64,000 bases of DNA. It comes from Thermothielavioides terrestris NRRL 8126 (taxonomy: Eukaryota > Ascomycota > Sordariomycetes > Sordariales > Chaetomiaceae). A program made the position numbers and the translations under genes. Where the stretch lies: assembly GCF_000226115.1 (NCBI RefSeq), contig NC_016460.1, positions 4,154,001-4,218,000 on the forward strand, in the 5' to 3' direction. Below, piece after piece: positions 31,588-42,556 of the stretch. The notes beneath the pieces are model-generated. The model saw only the letters and a list, made by a program, of their open reading frames with translations, was not told the origin of the DNA and searched no databases. Each line of letters opens with the position of its first letter. Positions within the stretch are counted from its first letter, which is position 1.

Positions 31588-31608
31588 CAAGACTCCGAAC
31601 AACTCAAA
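31588..31608 (+). repeat. Left terminal inverted repeat of the hAT element
   Basis: 21 bases matching the right end in reverse complement with one mismatch (CC versus CT at base 8-9). Weaker similarity (CAACTCAA motifs) continues inward. Confidence 0.9.
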
Positions 31609-31734
31609 CAACTCAAATATATGGCTCTATTTGGATTGATTTGTGTGTATAGCAGTGATATTTGAGTTGGCTTGGATTTGATTGAATTGACGTAAATATT
31701 TGTAAATCGCTATATATATCCCTAACCTTAACAG

Positions 31735-31747
31735 CCCCCCCCCCCCC
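31735..31747. repeat. 13-bp poly(C) tract inside the hAT element
   Basis: Uninterrupted C run near the left end of the element, unusual in this otherwise AT-rich sequence. Confidence 0.9.
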
Positions 31748-31799
31748 TGTTTTTCCTTTGCCTACCCACTTTTTCGATGCCCTGCCTAGCTCTCTGGCA

Positions 31800-34400
31800 C
31801 TCTGGCTCTCTAGCTCTCTAGCACTCTAGCTCAATGGCACTTGCAATGGCTGAATCGCTTAAAAATGCAATAAAATCGAGAGAGCCTAGTTTTGTTTTTT
31901 CTCTGACTAAGCAATTGATTATATAATCCTAGATCGCCTACACCCTACACAGACCTCCTATATATAGCTAAGATCGCTATCGCCCTGCCTAGACATCAAC
32001 ACTGTCGACGACGAATATCTACGCTTTAGAACTCCCTATTTTATACCTAATTCTTTAAGCATTGTAGTATATTGATTAAATCTATATAAAGCGAGTGTCG
32101 TTCATAGCTTATATAGTGCTTAGTGTAGCTAAATAGTCTCTTATATTTGGAAGATATAGCTAGGATTAAGAGGAAGTCGAATGCTATCTTAGAGAGCTAT
32201 AGGAATTGCCTAGTATACGCTATCTACCACTCTAATAGCTTTTCTATGTACCTAGGCGCCTTAGTAAGGTAGCTGTTAACCTTATTTTCGTAATAGCTTG
32301 TATCTTTGTAGTAGTTGGGAGACGTAAGGAAGTAGTTACTTCCTTAGCTCTTTAGCTACCCTATATATTCAATAGAAGGCTCTGGTTTAGCTAGAAGCTC
32401 TATATAGCTATATTACTCCTAAAAACACTGTTTAAAGGTAGTAAAATAGCTTTTATACTTATCCTCTAGAAGGTGCTTTTATATCTATCTAATCTTATAC
32501 CTAGGATATAAGATTATTGTAATCTAGTATGCTAGTAAGTCGTTAAGTAGGCTAATGTATTCTTAGAGCTTTGTAATTGCTATTTATACGCTGTTTTAAA
32601 TAGATTGTACTTCTAGAGCTAGCTCGTTGTTTATAACCGTTATAGCTTGTAAGAAGGGTATATTCGATAGCTAGGAGGGTAGAAGATCAAGCTTATAGTC
32701 TTCTAACTGCTATAGTCGCCTAGCTTAGCGTTATAGTCTATATAATAGCATAGGTAGCGATAGTATCTCTGATATAGTGGCTATCTAGGGTAGGCTAAGC
32801 CTCTTCTTTAGTTCGTTGAGTAGGAAGTATATTGTTCTAACAACAGTAGGTATAGTAGGTCTATTGCCCTTAAATAACTTAGTGATCGTTGCGAATAGCT
32901 ATAATATATCCTTGGTATTAGCTAATGCTTACTAATCCTATTTAGTTAGGATACTATTGTATAGAAGCCTATCCTTCTTAGCTATAGACTATATATAGTA
33001 GAGGTCTATAGAGTCCTATAGTTGTATAGTACGTTGGATTATTAGGAAGACCGAGTTCTACCTAGTATCGTTATCCGCTATTAACTGTAGCCTAACTATA
33101 TCCTCTAGCTTAGTTAAAAGTGTATTGAATTCGTCTACTATATCGCTTTTAGCTTATTTAAACTAGGCTATCTTAACGAAGGTGTTATAATGTTATAGAC
33201 TATAGCGAATATAGTGAACAATATAGTAAAGCTTTTAAATAGGCCTAGTACCCTCCTCTTCTTATTCTTAGGTATAAGCTTCGATAAAGGCTTTTACTAC
33301 GATGTTGACGATATAGCCAAGATAGCGAAGTCGCTATTACTTTTTTAATAGTAGGAACTTAGGCTAGATGTAGTTAAGGATCGTTGTAATATATATATCG
33401 TTTAAGGAGATGTTATTACATTAGAAGAAGCCGATATCCTAGGCTAGATCGAAGTCGTTGAAGACCTTTGTAATCTCTATAGCTTATACGATCCTAGAGT
33501 ATAAACTACAGAGTTGAACTATCTATAATAGCTTCGTCTATAGCTCGAACTAGCTATCTACGAAGTAGACTACTATAGCGAGGAGTATATACGAATTTAG
33601 CGAGGTCTATATATTAAAAGAAAGATATTTAATAAACCTTATAGATTTAAAGTCTTTTTAATAGCTTCCTTCTCTTTGTAGTATCGCTAGTCTATCCAAT
33701 TCTATATTATATCACTATACATTGGAATAAACTTAAAAAGCTTATAGTTGAATAGTCGAAGGAGCTTATAGAAGTATATATCTTTAATAGCTATAAAAGA
33801 GAGGTCGTTATAAACGATCTAGGTAACTAGTAACGCCTTAATTAAATTGGCTATTAGCTTGACGACTAGGGCGCTAGTAGCTATAGCCCGCTATAATGAT
33901 AAGACTAATAGCTTTAGTCTCTTTACTAGCTATTCCTTTATATTGTTATAGCAGTTATATTCAATAGATAGATAGGCTATAGTACTACTCGTTGTAATAG
34001 CTTTGAAGATCTTGTTGTAGTATTTACAATACTAGGATGGTTCTCCTAGCTTACTATTAGTAGCCTCGATAAGAAAGCTCCTATAGCTCGCGATCTACAA
34101 CTTCTAGGGCCTTTTCTTAGCTAGCCAGTCTTCTAGGATATACTATTTACTATGTAGTACGACCTTAAGCTATTTAGCGATAGAACTATAAGGCAGTTCT
34201 TTGAGGTTAGTGCTAGCTAGCGCTTCCAACTATGTAGCAACGTTTAGAACGCTCGAACAGCCGTATAACGTAGCTATTAAGGGGCCTATAGAGGTCTTAG
34301 GTATAGCTATAGCTATAGCACTTACTAGGGTAGTTGGTTGGCTCAGTTAAAGATGATATAATGCGATGCGACTTTATAACTAGCTCCGTTTACATTGCTA
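31800..34400 (-). pseudogene. Degenerate hAT transposase
   Basis: No long open frame survives, but pieces in minus-strand frames match the hAT transposase order. Near 33,750-33,850 is WIVYNDLSF-like text in the position of the conserved 'W-I...F..VE...F..L...LN' block. Around 33,270-33,440 is RLRYLGYIVNIVVKAF, corresponding to the RLRC.GH..NL..KAF block. At about 33,000-33,100 is LQLIADNDTR-stop-NSVFLI, where the stop replaces the Trp of the TRWNS motif. Stops replacing Trp (TGG to TAG) and Gln fit C-to-T mutation on either strand. Limits are approximate. Confidence 0.8.
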
Positions 34401-34605
34401 AGCCTAGAAGATAGGGAAAAATAGGGCGGTTAGCGGTGGCTATAGTGGCTAGGCTGGGCTAGGAGGCATCTTGCGAGGCGCCAGGCAATATACGGTCTTG
34501 GCAAATAGACAACTCAATCAACTTAAATCCAGGGCTATATTTGATTGCCAATAGGGCCGATTTACGTTGATTTGCGTTGGATTTGATTGAGTTGAGTTGG
34601 ATAGA

Positions 34606-34626
34606 TTTGAGTTGTTCAGAGTCTTG
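34606..34626 (-). repeat. Right terminal inverted repeat of the hAT element
   Basis: Reverse complement of the left repeat with one mismatch; directly followed by ACCTGGGA. Confidence 0.9.
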
Positions 34627-34634
34627 ACCTGGGA
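34627..34634 (+). repeat. Right target-site duplication of the hAT element (ACCTGGGA)
   Basis: Identical to 31580-31587 and adjacent to the right terminal repeat. Confidence 0.92.
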
Positions 34635-36209
34635 AAGTGGCACTTGGCCAAACCTGATTCCTCCTGCGCTTGCTGAAACCATGGACGCAATGATGGTCTC
34701 CAGAAGGAACGTAGAATCGATCCAATCATCTACTGCGCGCCTATTGCTAAAACCAATCTTCCCAAGACAGCCAGGCCGAGGTCCTCGCGACACAGCAACC
34801 AGACGCTTGGCTTCGGCCTTGGGACACCTGTCGGGAACGAGGAAGTGACGGCAACCTCAGAAACGGCGGATCCCCGGGTTGGCTAACACCCCGTTAGTTC
34901 GTCCTCTTAATGTTTCATCGCTCCGCTGGTTCCTGAGGCTCAGCACTCGTGTCTCCACCGCCTTGGTGCTGTGTCGGCGCTTACGGGCACTTCGACCAAC
35001 ACGCCCTGTGTGACCATCACAAAGAGGGGGTTCTTCAACTGGTCACGCTACCGCTGGAAGCCTTTACTAGCGGTGGACGCCTGCCATGTCAATCCTTCAC
35101 GTGGGTCACTCCTTGTCAGGCGAGGTCTCGACGTGATACCAACGGTCTGCATGTGCTGGAAATGGGGCCCCCCAAAGGACGCTTTGAGGCTCTGCCGGCT
35201 TCTCAAGAAGGGATAATCCATCACCTGATGAGACAGCCGCCAGGAACGATTGGTGCAGCCTTCATGATTGGGTATGGTATCGATCATTCACACCCTCTTG
35301 CCTAGACCAAAGGCATTCCAATCCTGTCTCGGCCGCCGGGTTGCTTCAACTGGTTCCCCGGAGGCGCCGAGAACACTGGAATCCTCTCAAGCATTATCAC
35401 ACTGAATACTGTGAGTCATAAGGCTGAGTGCCCCAGAGCCTTGTTGGCCATTCTCAGCAAGGCAGCCAGTGGTTAAGCGCCTTCAGGGGTCGGTCGCGGC
35501 CCAGCCTCTTGTCCCCTTTCCGTCGCCCCAACTATTTCCAGACCGGTACTGGATAGATGATCATTGGTCTCAAAGACTGTGTTATCAGAAGATGACGACA
35601 TGGGAGGATCATTAGCGTGACGCTGGCCGGTTGGCTTTGACCACCAGTGTATCACTCATGGAGGCCTTGCTTGCCAATGAGTTCATGAGCCAAGGAAGAT
35701 TCCACTACCCATTGTGGACAGGCCATGGGGACCTCGGCGTTACTCTGTTGCAGCCTCTACTCTTTGAAACGGAGGACGGCGAAAGACGTTGTTGGAGGTC
35801 CTCGACAGGACTCATCAAAGAAACCCGCCCAGCTGCTTTGTATGGCGTATCGCCGTGCTGTTTCGGCCTCGGTTGCCAACAACGCATTGAATGAGTGAGG
35901 CAGAATTCGCGTGAGACGGAACCGCTGGGATCCAATGACCATGGTCTCTGATCGTAACGCGATCACTCACATGGCCGTTGGCGTAGCGAGGATGATGATC
36001 CAGGAGGAAGGGGATCACTGGGTCCGAAGTTCAGGTTCCAACTTTACAATCTGAAGAATAAAAGCACCGGGATCAAACCATCATTCCTTCGCTTCTTATC
36101 CAGTGACCGAAGTTTCAACAGTCCGTCTTTTCTACACTTAACTCCCAGCCAGCGATTCCTCAGTGCATCCCGAGCCCATCGGTGCCCTTGTGCCTTTCGT
36201 CCCTCCATC
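34635..36209. other. Intergenic region, 1.6 kb, possibly with gene remnants
   Basis: Normal GC content returns here. Protein-like stretches occur (for example around 35,310-35,420) but are broken by stops and match no family I recognise. No gene is called. The right end is the promoter of the amidoligase-like gene. Confidence 0.5.
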
Positions 36210-37320
36210 ATGGCTACGGCTCAAGCACAGTCTTTCCAGTTTGGCGTGGAGGTTGAAGTGCTGCTCGAGAGCTGTAAGCGGAATCATCGCACGTGGGGCG
36301 ACCTCGCTGAATTCCTCAGCAAGCTGCTAAGAAACGCCGGCGTCTGCATCCGCGTCGGAGTATCCAAGAAGTACGAAGAGTGGAAGATCGTCCCCGAGCG
36401 GTCTGTCCAGGATCAGGAGAATCCTTGTAAGTCCTCTGATACAGTTACTCCGTTGCCATCTGCATGGATAGCTAACCGCAGCAAATTTGCCAGGGACCTA
36501 TGGCGTCGAGCTCGTCTCGCCGGTATACGGCGCCGACTCCATCTCCACCCTGAACGAGGATCTCCACCGCATTTTCGACGCCATCGACAGCGCTAAAGGC
36601 GACCTCGCCTTCAGCACCTCACCCCAATGCTCCACCCACGTCCACATCTCCCGCACCGACCCGCTGTCGCCGGGCGAAGTGGCCTCGCTCGCCCGAGCAG
36701 CCCTGTACTTCGAGCGCGCGCTCGACCAGCTCATGCCCCCGTGGCGAAGCGACCCGGGCTCACACTGGGCACGGTCCAACCGCGCCGAGATCAACCCCGC
36801 GCTCGCCGGCCTGTCGCTGGCGCAGTGCCTCGCCAAGCTCGACGCCGCCGCCGAGGCCGCCACCGCCGAGGCGGCCGGCGACACCCGCCCCGTCATCGAG
36901 GTGATGAACCTGGTCACGCGGGACTCCAGGCTGGCGGTGGCGCGGGGCCGGACTGCCGACTTCGTCCGCGGCAAGAACTACAAGTGGAACCTGACCGGCC
37001 TGCTGTCGGCGCCGCGACCCGATGACATGGATGTGGACGTCCCCGGCACGATCGAGTTCCGCCAGCCGCCGGGCTGCGCCAGGGCCGAGGACGGCGTGGT
37101 CTGGGCTGTGCTGGCTGTGGCGTTCGTTGCCGGTGCGGTGGCGGTCGGCGGGCGGCTGGGGATGGGGGAGGAGGAGGAGGGCGGTGGCGGTCGGGTCCTG
37201 GGAGAAGAGGGTGGGTCGGTTGAAGAGCTGTGGGAGTTGTTCGAACAGGGCAGGGTGGTGCTGGGATGGGAGGATCTGGATGTGCTGAAGCAGTTGCGGT
37301 CCGCTGGGCAGACGGCTTGA
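36210..37320 (+). CDS. Amidoligase-like protein
   Basis: Two exons, 36210-36426 and 36482-37320, 351 residues. The 55-nt intron has donor GTAAGT, branch GCTAAC and acceptor CGCAG. The junction reads QENPS-NLPGTYGVEL. Family landmarks of the fungal putative amidoligase domain (ATP-grasp-like, glutamine-synthetase-related) are FGVEVEVLLE at the start, EWKIVPERSV, TYGVELVSPVY and the STHVHIS metal/substrate motif. In the family these are predicted to join an amine to a carboxylate; no substrate has been shown for this one. The C-terminal third is Gly/Glu-rich. It stands alone, 1.6 kb from the transposon. Confidence 0.85.
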
Positions 37321-38430
37321 GCAGTGTTCGAAGTTCTGGGAACCACCGCGGGTCCTTCCCAGCCTCCCCGAGCTTTCCACCCCAACCAGCGCGTTTTGTC
37401 CTTTTATATTTCTTTTCTCCGCTGCGTTTTTTTCCCTGTCCTGTAGCGGCCTCTGCTTGCCGCGTATCGTTTCTTCTCTCGCTCATGTTGGACTCGATCT
37501 GGGTCTGAGCGTGGGCTTTTGTCTCGGAATCATGCTCGTCCGGTCCGGCCTTCTTCGCCGCTATCCTGGAAGGATAGCGGATCATCATCTGAATTTTCGA
37601 AACGCCTCTATTTCGGAGATCAAGATCTCGTAGTCTGGTATAACTCCGCGTCAAGGGATCACCGTTGCTCGACAACACTAGTATACGCTTCTTATGCAAC
37701 CGCATCCTCTGGAGCGCCCATTTACTCGCTAGCTTACCCATCACAGCATCAATCTAGCATTTCAACTGTCCGGGCCTTCTCGATGACCTCAACTTTACTT
37801 CCATCAATCGCCCTGTCCTTGAATTGACTCGACAACCTCACACCACGTCCCCAACAACCTGGAACCCCTATACCTCTATACAGACCTCGCTCAGCTCGCG
37901 GCTCAGCCCTCCGACTTGTTGAGCGAACCAATCATGCATTCTTAGCCACGGCGAAGCGTTCGACCTGGATATTGACCTAGTCGTTGCAAGAGGGTAAACA
38001 CTCCTCGGCCCCCAACCTACGTGTCAGCGTAAGTAATCATTAGCGCCCAACAACAAGAGGTGCATATAACGTTGGTTGCATGCTTGGTGAGATACTCGCT
38101 GCGCCTCGTGTTATACCCAATCACACTTCTTCCTCAGACCAAACCCACCCACATGAACATCCATTCCGGTTGAGATGGGAGGAGGAAGTGGGTGCTCGTC
38201 CCGTATTGTCCGGATAGATATGGAAGGGTCATTGGTCTATTCCAGGATAAAGCCATGCCCCGTCATCATCAGCCATGGGCATAATTCGCGCGAAGCGGCT
38301 TCAAACAAAAAGCAGCAGTTACTGTACGGGGCCCAGGCTGCGCGTCTCTCGTCGTGCGCTCAACTTTGTTCAGGTCTGCCATCAGCAGATATTAAGGAAC
38401 GCGGCTCTCGTCCCCAGACTCAGTGACTCC
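37321..38430. other. Intergenic, 1.1 kb
   Basis: 3' flank of the amidoligase-like gene and upstream region of the MFS pseudogene. No gene found. Confidence 0.6.
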
Positions 38431-40691
38431 ATGGCGAACGGCAAATCTGGGTTTGATGATTTCCAAATGAATGCCATGGAGGCCATGGCGACAGACGGGG
38501 CCGGCCCAGACTCGGGAGCAGCGGGATTCGCTGAGAAAGGGGCGGCAATCGCGCAAGGCGACAGTGAAGGCGACCCCAGCATCAACTACTTGGCCGGATG
38601 GCGACTGCATGCCATGACACTGGGGTATGTACATACCCCTTGCATGCTCCCTTTTCAAGATCCATACAGGTCGCTCCCCTGGGGAGCCTCAACCTTCTCC
38701 ACTGAGGCTCTGACACGGCAGACAAGCCTCTCGCTCGGCCTCTTTCTCGTCAACTTCGAAATCACCATTGCCAGCACCGCCCTCGTTAACATCATCGACG
38801 ATCTGCAAGAGTTCAAGCGCAGCAGCTGGATCCTGACTGCGTATCTGATCACCTACGTGGGTACGCGGAGCCATCAATGATGCCTCGCTCGGCGGCGTTC
38901 AAGTTTCTGACGCGATCTACCTCAACGTCAGCCGGCATCGTGATCTGGGCCAAGCTCAGCGACCTGTTGGGGCGCAAGCCAACCTGTATCGCAGCCCTGC
39001 TCATCTTCGCGGCCTTCTCGGGCGGGTGCGGTGCCGCGCAGAATCTGGTGCAGCTGTTCGCGCTCCTCCTCCCCGTTTGTGCCCAATCTGTGTGTGGTCT
39101 CGCAACCATTCTGACAGCATTTTTCCGCAGCGTTGTTTGCCGAGCTTTCCAGGGCATCGGCGGCTCCGGCATCTACGCGGTCGACATGGCCATGCTCTAT
39201 GAGCTCGTTCCTCCGGTCCGATACCCCTTGTACATGGCCACCGTGACGGCCGTGGTCGCGCTGGCTTTTGCTTTGGGCCCCGTGCTGGGCGGCATCATCT
39301 CGACGTGGAGATGGGTGTTTCTCTTCAAGTAAGTTAGGGCTATTACATCCACTTCTCCCGGTACCGCTGGAACAAAAAAAGAGCGGAATGCTGACCATGG
39401 ACGGTCTGACCAGCGTGTCCGCTGCCCTCGCCGCGGCAGCCATCCTCCTCCTCGCCGTACCCTCCGGTTTCCCCCGGCACGGCCAAAGCATGCTTTTTCC
39501 GACGGAACGCCGCAGCTCCCTGCTCAAGTTACGTCGCATCGACTTCTTGGGCGGCTTCTTGATGCTGGCAGCCATGGCACTGCAGATCACGGGCCTGGAA
39601 GAGGCCGCTTAGCGACTCGACTGGAGCGGTGCCACCGTGTTGGGTCCGCGGTGGTGTGGGCCGCCTTCTTCGCGAACTCGTGGAGGGCGACCGGAAGGCA
39701 GGACACGAGTAGGAGCGCAGTCGAGCCGGTATTGCCTTGGCGGTTTGTCATGTCGAGGCCTGTGGCTGGCTTGCTGCTGTGAGTCTTTCTCAAATTATCA
39801 CCACCGAGCCAGTTTTCCGACGCCCCGAAGCATGAGCCGTGATCCTGCTGACACAGGGCCGGCTCGGGGACCAGAACGTCCTTCATGATCGGCGCGGTCA
39901 GCATCACCTGCATCTTCCAGCTCCCGCTCCGGTATCAGACATCGGCCGGACTCAACGCCCTGCAGGCAGGTGTCCGGATGATTCCCCTTGCTATTTGCGG
40001 ACCCATCGGCACCATTGTCTGCGCGGTGCTGTGCAAGGGCGAGCGCCTGCCTCCCCTTTATCTGGCCATAGCGGGATCGGTCCTGCAGATACTGGGTCTT
40101 GTTTTTCTTGCCCGCGGCGATCCCGCAGATGCAGACTGGCATGGCCTGTACGGTCTCGAGGTGGTGGTTGGATTGGGTTTCGGAATGTGCTTGGGCGCAG
40201 CACCTAACATTCCTGTCCGCGTTTGTGGTTGAGAAAAGGGATCTACGTAAATGCACCCCGGTTTTCCTCTTGTTGTTGGCTGCGGTGGGGGGGGGGGGGG
40301 GGAGGGAAAAAAAAAGAAAAAAGAAAAAAAAAAAAAAAAAAAGAAAGAAAGAAAAAAGCTAATGAGCCAACTTTCTACAGCGGTCGGGGCAGCAGCGCCC
40401 GTCCAGCTCCGGTATCTCAGCAGCGCAACGGTCATACCGATCATCAACGCAGTTGGAAACACTAAGCTACGAAACGAGCTTCTGGGCATCTTGCCCCCTG
40501 AGCAGATACTGGCGATTTTCCGATCTAGCGAGGTCATCAAGACGCTGCCTAGTGCGGAACTCCAGAGAACGGTGCGCAGCCACTTCGTCGAGAGCTTCAA
40601 CTTGGAGATGCACATTGTGCTCGGCTTTGCTGTTGTCGGCGTTTTCACTGCGTTGTTGATGTGGCAGCGAAATCAGGTCAGGGTTCCTTGA
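38431..40691 (+). pseudogene. MFS drug transporter (DHA2-like), broken
   Basis: Exons read as 38431-38624, 38727-38860, 38932-39055, 39131-39328, 39414-39778, 39857-40246 and 40381-40691. MFS landmarks appear in order: LVNFEITIASTAL, WILTAYLITYV, IWAKLSDLLGRKP, CRAFQGIGGSGIY, LGPVLGGIISTWRWVFLFN, GLEEAA, LQAGVRMIPLAI, FVVEKRDL and a C-terminal TM with LLMW. Three lesions occur: TAG at 39610-39612 (CAG to TAG would explain it), a frameshift near 39645-39652 and another near 40195-40203. The intron 39056-39130 also needs a poor donor (GTTCGC). The last intron (40247-40380) holds a G16 plus A-rich tract. Everything else matches a 14-TM exporter, so inactivation looks recent. Confidence 0.85.
40287..40356. 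repeat. G16 plus A-rich tract inside an intron
   Basis: Sixteen G (40287-40302) followed by about 50 bases that are nearly all A with scattered G, inside the last predicted intron of the MFS pseudogene. Confidence 0.9.
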
Positions 40692-40885
40692 AATATCTTC
40701 GCTGGTATACGCAAAGCCCGAAAATTATGTTGTTTTTCTATACGATCATCCCTCCAAAATATAGAAACAACTCTTCTTAACGCCCGCGCAACGCCGCCGA
40801 CAAGTTGCGAAGAGAGACAGATACAGCTAAATCGTCATCGTCTCATCATGCAAGTGGTCGGTCCGTCATAACGCAGTGCTTATGT
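40692..40885. other. Convergent 3' flanks of two MFS genes
   Basis: Only 194 bases separate the two tail-to-tail transporters. Confidence 0.65.
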
Positions 40886-42556
40886 TCATGCATCCCTGGT
40901 GTACTTGGAGAACTTTCTCCAGTGCGCCCCATATCGGAACATCAGGATCGGGATAGGGGCAAAAATCAAGACCAAAGCGGCCAGCACGGAGAAGCCCCAT
41001 CCCTGGCCATACATATCAACCAGAGGGGTTGTGGCCAAGGGCAAACACGTGCTCATGAGACACCTTATTACGATGACCCCAGTCGTGGCAGAGGCCGAGA
41101 AGAGTCCGAAGGCGTCAACGACGTAGGCCATCACCGGAATCATGCCCAGCATGATGGCTACGCCGATGGCAAAGCCCGTAAACACGAAGAAAGCCAGCGG
41201 GAGGCGCAACTCGGCAGCCCAACCATAAGCCGCAACGGAGAGTGATAGGGCGAACGCACCAGCGATGGCCAGCGGGAGACGATACTCAGGCTTGCCGACA
41301 CCCTTGTGCGCGTCACGCATCCGGACGTAGATGCGGTCAAGAGTGCTGTTGCAGATGAAGACACTAAGGGTTGAGCCAGCGGCTATCGCTGCGTCAGTTA
41401 TTGAGGCGCGCCCAATGTTCTCAGGAGGCCGAGGGGGGACTCACAGAAGATGGTAAAGCAAAAGCCGACAGCCACCGGCGACAGCTCGTACACGTCGAGC
41501 AGGATGTCGGAAAAGGTGGTGCTATAGATGTAGAAGAAGCTGAGGAAAAGCGAGCCGAACAGGCTCATGGCCATCAACACGCCGCTTCCGAACAAGACAA
41601 CGGCGGGGCGCATCACTGCGTCGCGTAGCTTCTTCCAGTCGGAGGGGGATCCCTCGTCGCTGACCCCTTCAGCGTCATCGAACGCCGTCTTGAACCGCAG
41701 ACGCGACCCCGCTGCGTGCCCGGCCGCCAACTTCTCCACGCGCCTCCTCAGGATGGCCACCTTGTAGGTCTCGCGGAAGCAGGTCAAGAAGAGCCCCTCG
41801 CAGGCGGACGACAGCACGACGGCGGCCCAGAGCACGGTGCGCCAGCCGAAGGCCTGGGCGACGGCGCTGCCGATCAGCGGGCCGACGGCGCCGCCGACCA
41901 GCGGGGCGAGGAAGATCAGGCTGAGGGGGCTGCCGCGCTGGTCGCTGGGGAACATGTCGCCGACGATGGCCGGGTTGAGCACGTTGCTGGCGACGGCGAG
42001 GCCGTTGAGCATGCGGGCGGCGACGAACTGCGGCACGCTGCGGCTGGTGGCGGCCAGCACGGTGGCGGCGACGAAGAGCAGGTTGGCCGCGTTCAGGACG
42101 GGCCGCCGGCCGGCCATCTCGGACAGCGGCGCGATCAGCAGCGGGCCCGCGGCCTCGCCCAGCTCCCAGATGGTCACGAGCAGCACGCTGGCCGACTTGG
42201 ACGGGTTCGCCGACGCCGACAGGTCGCGCACGATGTCCGACGCCAGCGGGACCACCGAGATGCAGGTGAATGTGCTACATTGCGGGTTCGAGGTTAGCGT
42301 GTGCGGTGAGAAAGGGGGGGAAAGTGACCAACACGGTGAAGGCCATGCATGCGAGCAGGCTCACGACGCCCCATTTGAACGGCGTCGGCCACTCGAGCGG
42401 GTTCTCGGCGTCGCCGTCCGCGTCGAAGTCGACGACAATCGTCTCGGCGGCGTCCGCGGCATCTCCGGGACCGGCGGTAGGGGCGGAGTATCCCTGCTGC
42501 CTCTGGCCGGTGAAGGGGCCGAGCAACGGCTGGGTGTCGTCTGTTCCGGCAGTCAT
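40886..42556 (-). CDS. MFS transporter (DHA1-like, 12 TM)
   Basis: Three exons, 42556-42333, 42274-41445 and 41388-40886, give 518 residues with no lesions. Introns are 58 and 56 nt; the first carries the branch site GCTAAC. An N-terminal cytosolic tail with NPLEWPTPFKW leads into TM1. Conserved features include VVPLASDIVRDL, LGEAAGPLLIAPLSEMAGRRPV (the MFS G-x-x-x-D/E-x-x-G-R-R type loop after TM2), DQRGSPLSLIFLAPLVGGAVGPLIG, and GWRTVLWAAVV. The middle loop is acidic. This is the architecture of fungal polyamine/multidrug exporters at the plasma membrane; substrate unknown. A second in-frame Met at 42568 is an alternative start. It converges on the broken MFS gene but belongs to a different subfamily, so the two are not duplicates. 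Confidence 0.9.

Larger units (their letters stand above)
31588..34626 (-). mobile_element. hAT-superfamily DNA transposon, heavily mutated (RIP-like)
   Basis: A 3,039-bp element bounded by terminal inverted repeats beginning CAAGACTCCGAACAAC on the left and, in reverse complement, CAAGACTCTGAACAAC on the right. It is flanked by the identical 8-bp duplication ACCTGGGA, the size diagnostic of hAT elements. The interior is strikingly AT-rich and dominated by TA dinucleotides, in sharp contrast to the GC-rich flanks. This is what C-to-T mutation on both strands leaves after RIP. A degenerate transposase is readable on the minus strand. The duplication is still perfect, so the boundaries are secure. 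The element is surely inactive. Confidence 0.93.

Noticed and set aside
31600..34600. AT-rich stretch as mitochondrial insertion or centromere-like DNA
   Set aside because: Terminal inverted repeats, an exact 8-bp target-site duplication and hAT transposase motifs explain it.
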